A stretch of 5,682 bases of DNA, taken from Gammaproteobacteria bacterium (GTDB lineage: Bacteria; Pseudomonadota; Gammaproteobacteria; Pseudomonadales; Azotimanducaceae). The notes beneath the pieces were generated by a model. That model made no database searches. It saw only the letters and a list, made by a program, of their open reading frames with translations, and had not been told where the DNA came from. Where the stretch lies: the NCBI GenBank assembly GCA_009840715.1, contig VXNE01000465.1, positions 1-5,682 of the forward strand, written 5' to 3'. Position 1 is the stretch's first letter. Each line of letters begins with the position of its first letter. A program made the position numbers and the translations under genes. Shown here piece after piece: positions 1-5,314 of this stretch.

Positions 1-2
1 TC

Positions 3-1256
3 CTGGAGTGGACGCCCGCCTTCCGCGGCCCGGAGTGGGGTTGTGTTGTGCCGTTCGCCCTCGGGGACGAGGACATGACGGTCCGCGAGCGGGACGGCTT
101 CGAGTACCGCCTCTACCACGATCCCGGCCCGCCGCCGACCATCGAAGGGCCTCTCGCGGAGCAGTACAAATGGGCGTTCTCGCTGGTGGCCGTCTGGGCC
201 TCGCACCTCGACCCCGCCGACGGCGTCACGATGGACATCTCCCCCGCGTCCCTGGGCAACATCCAGTCGTATCCGCGGGCGTTCGAGGACTACCCGTCCT
301 TCTTCGACACGCAGTCCGGCGGCGACCCCGGAACCGGCTATCCGCAGAACCCCAGGACCGGCGCGCCATACGCGCCCCAGGAAGTCCCGCGCGGGGACTA
401 CACCCGCGTGCTCGCGGAGTTCTGGGCCGACGGGCCCGAGTCCGAGACCCCGCCCGGCCACTGGTTCGTCATCGCCAACGAGGTCAACGATCACCCGCTC
501 CTCGAACGGCGTTTCGCCGGCGCCGGCCGTGAACTCGAACGGCTCGAATGGGACCTCAAGACCTACTTCGCGCTTGGCGGCGCCATGCACGACTCCGCCA
601 TCGCCGCCTGGGGCGCGAAGGGCTGGTACGACTACATCCGGCCGATCTCGGCGCTACGCGGGATGGCTGAACTCGGACAGGGCAGCGATCCCAACCTGCC
701 TTCGTACCATGAGCATGGGATCCCTCTGATACCGGGTTTCGTCGAGCTCATCGACGACGAGGACCCGCTGCGCGGCCCGTCCCACGAACACGTCGGCAAG
801 CCCAAGTTCTACACGTGGCGGGGACCCGACTTCATCGACGATCCGAAGGTCGACGTGGCCGGCGTCGGCTGGATCCGTGCCGAGGACTGGTGGCCCTACC
901 AGCGGCCCACGTTCGTGACCCCGCCCTTCGCGGGGTACGTTTCCGGGCACTCCACCTACTCGCGGTCCGCCGCCGAAGTGCTGTCGGCCCTGACGGGCGA
1001 CACCTACTTCCCTGGCGGCATGAGCGGTTTCCGCATCCCCGCAAACGCATTCCTGCAGTTCGAGGCGGGACCGTCCGTCGACATGACCCTGCAGTGGGCC
1101 ACGTACAGGGACGCCGCGGACCAGTGCAGCCTGTCCCGGATCTGGGGCGGCATCCACCCGCCGGTCGACGACATCCCGGGGCGGCTCATGGGCATCGAGA
1201 TCGGCCGCGACGCGTCAGCCGACGCGGGGCCCTACTTCCCCGGTTGGGGGGCCTGA
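3..1256 (+). CDS. Vanadium-dependent haloperoxidase / PAP2-like acid phosphatase family protein (5' end outside window)
   Basis: The frame is open from the first complete codon (nt 3) with no stop. The residues before the GTG at 48 (an EWTPAFRGPEWG-type stretch) look like genuine protein, so that GTG is internal and the gene begins upstream of the window. 417 residues are visible. All three signature blocks of the vanadium haloperoxidase/PAP2 fold are present, numbering from nt 3: KX6RP (K206 and R213), SGH (314-316, with H316 as the acid-base histidine), and SRX5H (R379 and H385), followed by a VDD segment. In the family these residues hold vanadate or phosphate in a helical-bundle active site. 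The enzyme either oxidises halides with peroxide or hydrolyses phosphate esters; sequence alone does not decide which. The spacing and the large insert between the first two blocks resemble haloperoxidase-annotated bacterial proteins more than short membrane PAP2 enzymes. Any signal peptide would lie outside the window. No co-transcribed partner is evident. Confidence 0.88.
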   Translation: MEWTPAFRGPEWGCVVPFALGDEDMTVRERDGFEYRLYHDPGPPPTIEGPLAEQYKWAFSLVAVWASHLDPADGVTMDISPASLGNIQSYPRAFEDYPSFFDTQSGGDPGTGYPQNPRTGAPYAPQEVPRGDYTRVLAEFWADGPESETPPGHWFVIANEVNDHPLLERRFAGAGRELERLEWDLKTYFALGGAMHDSAIAAWGAKGWYDYIRPISALRGMAELGQGSDPNLPSYHEHGIPLIPGFVELIDDEDPLRGPSHEHVGKPKFYTWRGPDFIDDPKVDVAGVGWIRAEDWWPYQRPTFVTPPFAGYVSGHSTYSRSAAEVLSALTGDTYFPGGMSGFRIPANAFLQFEAGPSVDMTLQWATYRDAADQCSLSRIWGGIHPPVDDIPGRLMGIEIGRDASADAGPYFPGWGA

Positions 1257-1268
1257 CCAGGCCGCCCC
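1246..1268 (+). terminator. GC-rich hairpin overlapping the haloperoxidase stop codon (possible weak terminator)
   Basis: Nine base pairs can form: 1246-1254 pairs with 1259-1268, with one bulged G at 1264 and a GACC loop at 1255-1258. The stem includes the first base of the TGA stop codon (1254-1256). No T-tract follows, only a C-rich stretch, so it lacks the second half of a canonical intrinsic terminator. It may slow polymerase or protect the 3' end, or be a by-product of high GC content. Confidence 0.25.
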
Positions 1269-1426
1269 CCACCCCATATGACCCACCCGCGGGGGCCCGC
1301 CGCGCCGGCGTCCGGTGGCGCGTCGGCGCGCGAGACCATTGCCCCGGCGTGGTGTTGTTCTTGACGCGCCGCGCACCATCTGGAACCCTCCGCCACAGGC
1401 CGAGGCGGCGTGTGAGACCACCGTGA

Positions 1427-1639
1427 ACTTCCGCATCCTCGGGCGCATTTCGCACGGAAACCATCGCCCGGGGCGCGGGAATCCGCGAGCTTTCGAGGCT
1501 GAACTGGCGCAAGCGAAAGGGGACCGCCCGCATACAACTGGACAACGGCGACATACGGCTGGCCGAACTGCACTGGTACGAAGCGCACCGCATCGGCCGC
1601 AAGGAGATCAAGCGCAAGCGCTATCTGGACCGACCATGA
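1427..1639 (+). pseudogene. Conserved small HWYEAH-motif ORF, no canonical start codon (decayed or non-canonically started)
   Basis: This frame runs from just after a TGA (1424-1426) to the TGA at 1637-1639, 70 codons. It is probably coding because it holds a compact, charged, aromatic-rich sequence: TETIARGAGIREL (residues 10-22), NWRKRKG (26-32), then an LDNGDIRLAELHWYEAH segment (38-54) and GRKEIKRKRYLD (57-68). From memory, small uncharacterised bacterial proteins share the pattern WRKxKG, a xLxxGxxRxAExHWYEAHGIGRKE core and a basic KxKRYL tail; I know of no assigned function. The frame contains no ATG, GTG or TTG upstream of the conserved part. Only CTG (1499) or ATC/ATA codons could start it. 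The step from REL-SRL straight to NWRKRKG also seems short of a few residues relative to relatives as I recall them. Its stop overlaps the ATG of the next gene (ATGA), which supports an originally functional pair. It is either a relic with a lost N-terminus or a gene using a rare start. Confidence 0.5.
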
Positions 1640-1878
1640 CCGAACCAACAGCCTTAAGGGACACCGAGTACGTAGTCTGCGTCGACAACGCGGATTACCC
1701 GGTTTCCCTTGAACTGCACAAGATCTACAAGACACTCCCCGATGGCGACGCCGCGCTTTCCGGCGACCTGCGCGTCGTCGACGAAAGCGGTGAGGACTAC
1801 CTGTTCCCCGCCAGCAGCTTCGTTGCGATCAGCGTCCCCGAGCGCGTCCGCTCTTCGTTGCGCCGCGCCGCCTCGTAG
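1636..1878 (+). CDS. Small conserved hypothetical protein (80 aa), second member of the HWYEAH cassette
   Basis: The ATG at 1636 overlaps the previous frame's stop in an ATGA arrangement, so translational coupling decides this start; no strong Shine-Dalgarno sequence is visible (a GGAC lies at 1627). The 80-residue product is acidic in its middle and has no signal peptide or membrane segment. Distinctive blocks are EYVVCVDNADYPVSLEL (residues 11-27), KIYKTLPD (29-36) and RVVDESGEDYLFP (46-58), followed by a short F-x-x-I-x-V-P strand (62-68) and a basic tail. From memory, this pattern (CIDN, then SLExxKxY, LPD, DESGEDYLxP) belongs to a widespread family of small, functionally unassigned bacterial proteins. 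Alternating hydrophobic strands and short turns suggest a small beta-barrel (SH3-like), which is inference. The same frame stays open upstream to an ATG at 1315, but that stretch is low-complexity, Arg/Pro-rich shadow sequence and was not included. Confidence 0.72.
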   Translation: MTEPTALRDTEYVVCVDNADYPVSLELHKIYKTLPDGDAALSGDLRVVDESGEDYLFPASSFVAISVPERVRSSLRRAAS

Positions 1879-1999
1879 CAGTCCCGGGCGCGCGGTTTCG
1901 AGCTACGGTCGACCGCATCTTGGCAGCCTCACGGGCATCGAGATCTGCCGAGAGCCTTCGCAGCAACCCGTGCGCTACTTTGACGGTATGGTGGACTGA

Positions 2000-2842
2000 T
2001 CAGGCGGCGAGGTCTCGCGTGCGGTAGTACGGCAGCGACAGGTCTTCCACTCCGAGTGCCGCCCGCGGGTCCGTGCCGGCGACCATCACGATGTCCCGGT
2101 AGTCGTCCCGCATGTTCTCGGGGATGCCCCCGGACCACTTGAGCGGCGACTCCGCGCTCATGTAATGGTTGACCAGCGCCCTCCGGTAGCCGGCCGGCGC
2201 CGTATTGGGCAGCGACCGGTGGAGCACGTACCCGTGGAAGAAGACAACGCTGCCCCGCTCGACCTCGACGGGTTCCGCCGTTTCTTCTTCGTAGGGGAAG
2301 CCGAACGTCTCGGGGGTGCCGTCGAAGCGCGGATCGTCGTGCCGCCGCATCTCCCACAGCGTTCCATGACGGTGGGACCCCGGGATCACCCACAGGCAGC
2401 CGTTCTCGATGGTGGCCCTGTCGAGGGCGATCCACGCCCCCACGAGGCTCCGGTCGGCGGTGGGAATGAACGCCTCGTCCTGGTGCCAGGCCTGTCCGGG
2501 CAGGCCCCGGCTCTTCATGAAGATCATCGACTGCATGCACTTGACGTTGGGCCCCACGATCTCGGCGAGGACGCGCGTGAGCGACCGATGCGCCAAGTAC
2601 GCGCGGAAGACCTCCGAAACCTTGTGCGGGAAGTGCACCGCGATGACGCGGTCGTTCACGTCCTCCACGGTCCTGCAGTCGGCTCCGGGATTCCTGGAGA
2701 TGAACCCCCGGTTGCCCAGGCAGACGTCCACGGCCTCCTGGCACATCAACTCCACGTCGCGGGAGTCGAAGGCCCGATCGACGACGCAATAGCCGCGTTC
2801 GGCGAAGTGCCGGCCGATGGTCGAAGTCAGATCACGCGCCAT
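2000..2842 (-). CDS. Phytanoyl-CoA dioxygenase (PhyH) family Fe(II)/2-oxoglutarate oxygenase
   Basis: This is a predicted soluble, non-heme iron, 2-oxoglutarate-dependent hydroxylase of about 280 residues, the usual size for bacterial PhyH proteins. Numbering from the ATG at 2842, the metal-binding facial triad is visible as WHQDEAF (H120 and D122) and GYVLHRS (H208). The arginine pair R220/R221 follows at the place that binds the 2-oxoglutarate carboxylate. Supporting family features are an N-terminal GYCVVDRAF segment (18-25), AWIALDRATIENGCLWVIPGS (136-156), and LPN after the distal histidine. Substrate cannot be read from the sequence; relatives act on fatty acyl-CoA, small amines, osmolytes or antibiotics. 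The ATG at 2842 has an AGGAA directly in front of it. The frame also opens at 2968, but the extra 42 residues are basic, unlike the family, and begin inside the palindromic control region, so the shorter form is preferred. A GTG at 2878 is another option. It converges with the small cassette and diverges from the ATPase gene. Confidence 0.88.
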   Translation of the reverse strand: MARDLTSTIGRHFAERGYCVVDRAFDSRDVELMCQEAVDVCLGNRGFISRNPGADCRTVEDVNDRVIAVHFPHKVSEVFRAYLAHRSLTRVLAEIVGPNVKCMQSMIFMKSRGLPGQAWHQDEAFIPTADRSLVGAWIALDRATIENGCLWVIPGSHRHGTLWEMRRHDDPRFDGTPETFGFPYEEETAEPVEVERGSVVFFHGYVLHRSLPNTAPAGYRRALVNHYMSAESPLKWSGGIPENMRDDYRDIVMVAGTDPRAALGVEDLSLPYYRTRDLAA

Positions 2843-2936
2843 TTCCTGATCCGCCGTTGCATGCCGCCGCGAGGCCACGGTGCGGTCCGCGACTGTAGCC
2901 GCTCGCCGAAGGCCCGGCAAACGCCGATGACGGTTC

Positions 2937-2964
2937 TTGCAAAATAGAAACTCGTTTCTAAAAT
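2937..2964 (+). promoter_or_regulatory. Putative sigma70-type promoter for the AAA/DUF4143 ATPase, predicting a leaderless mRNA
   Basis: A -35-like TTGCAA (2937-2942, 4 of 6 matches) is followed after 16 bp by a -10-like TAAAAT (2959-2964, 5 of 6 matches). Transcription would begin about 2971, which is the A of the ATPase ATG, so the message would lack a 5' leader. No Shine-Dalgarno sequence precedes that ATG, which fits. The promoter elements are part of the inverted repeat, so a protein bound there would block RNA polymerase. Confidence 0.5.
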
Positions 2965-2968
2965 ACAA
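2941..2968 (-). promoter_or_regulatory. Putative divergent promoter for the PhyH-family gene
   Basis: Read on the minus strand, TTGTAT (2968-2963) and TATTTT (2946-2941) are separated by 16 bp, the mirror image of the ATPase promoter. The -10 match is weaker (4 of 6). The predicted start near 2934 would give a leader of about 90 nt before the ATG at 2842 and would exclude translation from the upstream ATG at 2968. Confidence 0.35.
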
Positions 2969-2970
2969 AG

Positions 2971-4113
2971 ATGCTCAACCGGGCCATCTCGTCGCTGATC
3001 GTCCAGCGCCTCCGCGACTATCCCGCGGTTGCCCTCGTGGGGCCGCGCCAGTCCGGCAAGACGACGCTCGCCCGCCGGCTCGGCAAACGCTACTTCGACC
3101 TCGAGCAGGAGCCGGACCGCCTGCGGCTGGACGTCCAATGGGATGAGACGGTCGCCCGGCACGACCTGCTCGTGCTCGACGAAGCGCAGGGATGGCCCGA
3201 TGTCTTCGCCCGACTTCGAGGTGAGATCGACCGCAAACGCGACCGCCGGGGCCGCTTCCTGCTACTCGGCTCGGTTTCGCCGACGTTGATGACCGGGGTG
3301 TCCGAGTCCCTCGCGGGCAGGCTGTCCGTCGTCGAACTCGCACCCTTCGCACTACGCGAACTCAAATCGAAAGCCCAGCGGGACCGCCACTGGCTCATGG
3401 GCGGCTTTCCCGACGGCGGAGTACTCAACGGCAGGACCTTTCCCACCTGGCAGCGTGACTACCTGGATCTCCTGAGGCAACGCGACCTCCCCAACTGGGG
3501 TCTTCCAGCCGCACCCCAGACCACCCTGCGCCTCCTGCGGATGCTGGCGACCGCCCACGGACAGGAGTGGAACGCCAGCCAGATCGGCAAAAGTCTCGGG
3601 CTCTCCTACCACACCGTGAACTCCTACCTCGACTACCTGGTCGGGGCATTTCTGTTCCGCCGGCTCGACGCCTGGCACGCGAACATCGGAAAGCGCCTCG
3701 TGAAGCGGCCGAAGGTCTACTGGCGGGACACGGGACTGCTGCATGCCCTGCTCAACGTCGAGAGCGCCGACGCGCTCTTGAGCCAGCCCTGGGTGGGGGC
3801 GAGCTGGGAGGGCTATGTCATCGAGCAGGTGCTCACCGCGCTGGAGACCCGGGGCGCGGCCCATAGCGCGTTTCACTTCCGCACGAGCGATCAGCGCGAG
3901 ATCGACCTGGTCCTGGAGTTCGGCGGAGAACGCTGGGCGATCGAAGTCAAGCTCACCAGCCGCCCCACTCGCGACGACCTGGCGCTCCTCAACCGCAACG
4001 CGGACCTGATCGAGGCCGACCAGCGGTTCCTCGTGTGCCGCAGGGCCGAGCTTTTGCAGAGCGACAATCAGACCATCTGTGACCTCGAGGGGATGCTGGA
4101 CCACTTGAGGTAG
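2971..4113 (+). CDS. AAA-family ATPase with DUF4143 and C-terminal PD-(D/E)XK-like domain
   Basis: The 380-residue length matches the common AAA/DUF4143 family. The N-terminal P-loop domain has a Walker A GPRQSGKT (residues 24-31), a Walker B LLVLDEAQ (66-73), and a GSVSPTLM segment (100-107) at the place of the family's sensor-like GSS/GSA motif. A winged-helix-like stretch follows (about 200-223, NASQIGKSLGLSYHTVNSYL), with the family's VYWRDTGLLHALL (249-261) and GASWEGYVIEQVL (276-288). The C-terminus carries REID(312)LVLE...AIE(325)VK(327), a D...ExK signature of the PD-(D/E)XK nuclease-like fold. The cellular role of this family is not established; members are scattered and often horizontally acquired. 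The ATG at 2971 fits the family N-terminus and has no ribosome binding site. It stands alone, divergent from PhyH and convergent with the acyltransferase, leaving only 21 bp downstream. No toxin, antitoxin or restriction partner is adjacent. Confidence 0.9.
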   Translation: MLNRAISSLIVQRLRDYPAVALVGPRQSGKTTLARRLGKRYFDLEQEPDRLRLDVQWDETVARHDLLVLDEAQGWPDVFARLRGEIDRKRDRRGRFLLLGSVSPTLMTGVSESLAGRLSVVELAPFALRELKSKAQRDRHWLMGGFPDGGVLNGRTFPTWQRDYLDLLRQRDLPNWGLPAAPQTTLRLLRMLATAHGQEWNASQIGKSLGLSYHTVNSYLDYLVGAFLFRRLDAWHANIGKRLVKRPKVYWRDTGLLHALLNVESADALLSQPWVGASWEGYVIEQVLTALETRGAAHSAFHFRTSDQREIDLVLEFGGERWAIEVKLTSRPTRDDLALLNRNADLIEADQRFLVCRRAELLQSDNQTICDLEGMLDHLR

Positions 4114-4134
4114 CGTCCGGCGACCCCCACGCAA

Positions 4135-5250
4135 TCACGTCACAACGCCGTCCACCAATTCCCGCTGATTGCGCAACTGGTTGGCGTATTGCAGCAGCAC
4201 GTAGTCCCGATGTTCCGGCGGACAGTCATCGAGGGTCCCGTGGAACGCTTCCCCGACGCGAGGCCCCAGATTCGCGCGGCCTTCCAGGGCGAAAACGTGG
4301 GTCGAGTACATGCGCAGGTTGCCGACGATCACGCGGTCGAGGTGAGCCGCAAGCTCCTCGGCACTCTCGAAATCGCCTTCGACCCGTGTCCCGAAGGCCA
4401 CGTGCACGGCGCCCTTGAAGCCCAGGATCCCCTGTACCATGCAGGCGTGGTCCTCCCCGTCGGGCTTCTCGTAGCCGCCGTCCCGCGCCGTCAAGTAGAG
4501 CTCCCGCGCCTTCGCCCCGGCGCACGGGTCCAGTTCGTAGGAGATCGACACGGGTACCAGGCGCACGCGCCGCAGCCAGTCTCCGATGGCATCGCACTCC
4601 CCTCGCCACGCCAGCAGGAACATCTTGAGAAGCGCGGGTTCCGTGCGGTCGATGCCGTCCTTCGCGCGCCCGTCGCGCTGCGCGATCCAGACCGACTCGC
4701 CGGCATCGAGCACGGCGCGGATGTAACGTGACGTCGTGCGCATCCCGGCGTACTGCGTGCGCGGACTGCCGCCGGTCCGCGGCACCATGAAGCCGCGGTT
4801 GAGCCGCATGAGGTCGGTCGCGAACGCGTGCGTGAAGAGGTTCTCGCCCACCGCGATCTGCGAAGTCCGGTAGCCGGACGACCAGAGCGCGTAGTTCATG
4901 TACGCGGAATCGAGGGCGATGTCGCGGTGATTGGAGACGAAGAGATGCGGCTCCCCCGTCTCCAGCGTCTCGATTCCGCTCCAGGTGAGCCCCGTGGTCG
5001 TGCGACGAATGAGCCGCCCGAACCAATGCCCGATTTCGCCGTGCAGGTCGTCCACCGAGCGCAGGTTCCGCGTGCGCCAGGCCAGGGCGCGGGCGAGGGC
5101 CCAGCAGGTGATGCGGGGCGCGTGGCGGAAGCAGCCCGGGGCGAGGAACCGTGCGACTCCCTGGGCGGCCGCCGGGTCCGCCACTACACGGCGCAGGACC
5201 TCCGCGACCTCGTCGTCCCGGTAGGGCCTGATCTTCTCGAACTCTTCCAC
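4135..5250 (-). CDS. Lysophospholipid / glycerol-3-phosphate acyltransferase-like protein (PlsC superfamily)
   Basis: The product is predicted to transfer acyl chains to a glycerolipid or related acceptor at the membrane. Numbering from the GTG at 5250 (371 aa), acyltransferase block I is FVSNHRDIALDSAYM (104-118), with H108 and D114, a spacing of five residues instead of the usual HX4D. Block II corresponds to NRGFMVPRTGG (151-161), block III to VWIAQRDGRAKDG (187-199, replacing the usual FPEGTRS), and block IV to VPVSISYELDP (232-242). From memory these variants define a clade of bacterial acyltransferase-like proteins. No clear transmembrane helix is visible; peripheral membrane binding is likely. 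The same frame extends to an ATG at 5316, but the added 22 residues overlap the start codon of the divergent gene, while residues from MEEFEKIRPYRDDE onward look like a natural N-terminus. No strong ribosome binding site precedes either start, so the start is uncertain. The 3' end converges with the ATPase gene. Confidence 0.82.
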   Translation of the reverse strand: MEEFEKIRPYRDDEVAEVLRRVVADPAAAQGVARFLAPGCFRHAPRITCWALARALAWRTRNLRSVDDLHGEIGHWFGRLIRRTTTGLTWSGIETLETGEPHLFVSNHRDIALDSAYMNYALWSSGYRTSQIAVGENLFTHAFATDLMRLNRGFMVPRTGGSPRTQYAGMRTTSRYIRAVLDAGESVWIAQRDGRAKDGIDRTEPALLKMFLLAWRGECDAIGDWLRRVRLVPVSISYELDPCAGAKARELYLTARDGGYEKPDGEDHACMVQGILGFKGAVHVAFGTRVEGDFESAEELAAHLDRVIVGNLRMYSTHVFALEGRANLGPRVGEAFHGTLDDCPPEHRDYVLLQYANQLRNQRELVDGVVT

Positions 5251-5314
5251 GGGCGCGGAACTTAGCGCATTATCGGTCGCCGTCGCACGCTCACGAAGCG
5301 GCAGGAGAGGCGCC
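5251..5314. promoter_or_regulatory. Divergent intergenic control region between acyltransferase and MBL-fold genes
   Basis: This 64-bp gap must hold the signals for both genes if the GTG at 5250 is the acyltransferase start. On the minus strand a GATAAT (about 5273-5268) resembles a -10 box 18 bases before that GTG, but no convincing -35 is present. On the plus strand the overlapping CATTAT is a weak -10 candidate. The assignment rests mainly on gene arrangement. Confidence 0.35.
5303..5307 (+). promoter_or_regulatory. Shine-Dalgarno sequence of the MBL-fold gene
   Basis: AGGAG lies seven bases before the ATG at 5315, an ideal spacing. It is the clearest ribosome binding site in the window. 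It fixes the start of the metallohydrolase and argues that the region upstream of 5315 serves as its leader rather than as coding sequence for the divergent acyltransferase. Confidence 0.7.

Larger units (their letters stand above)
2937..2968. repeat. Inverted repeat / putative operator in the divergent PhyH-ATPase promoter region
   Basis: Positions 2945-2960 read TAGAAAC-TC-GTTTCTA, a perfect dyad with 7-bp arms and a 2-bp centre. The symmetry continues imperfectly outward to TTG at 2937-2939 and CAA at 2966-2968, with 11 of 15 arm positions matching around the same centre. The stretch is strikingly AT-rich for this window. A dyad of this size at overlapping promoters is typical of a site for a dimeric repressor, but no regulator gene is present in the window, so the binding protein is unknown. 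A short cruciform or hairpin is an alternative reading. Confidence 0.6.

Noticed and set aside
8..532. Open frame overlapping the start of the haloperoxidase gene
   Set aside because: Arg/Pro-rich out-of-frame reading of a gene whose own frame holds conserved motifs.
1318..1332. GC-rich alternating GCGCG run suggestive of a repeat
   Set aside because: It is short, imperfect and expected by composition.
1315..1635. Upstream in-frame extension of the 80-aa protein to an ATG at 1315
   Set aside because: The extension is low-complexity and lies over the HWYEAH frame; the ATGA overlap gives a better start at 1636.
1186..1735. Minus-strand open frames across the spacer and small cassette
   Set aside because: No motif, ribosome binding site or plausible composition; they are antisense to the better-supported plus-strand frames.
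1879..1999. Spacer between the 80-aa gene and the dioxygenase stop, checked for a terminator or small gene
   Set aside because: No convincing hairpin with T-tract and no protein-like frame; the open frame ending at 1999 is a shadow of the 80-aa gene.
2165..2947. Long plus-strand open frame (260 codons) opposite the dioxygenase gene
   Set aside because: It is the antisense of a gene with intact catalytic motifs, has composition biased to Pro/Arg/Val/Asp, and shows no recognisable domain.
3352..4134. Long minus-strand open frame (260 codons) opposite the ATPase gene
   Set aside because: It mirrors the ATPase/DUF4143 coding region, shows no motif of its own, and is expected from GC-rich codon use.
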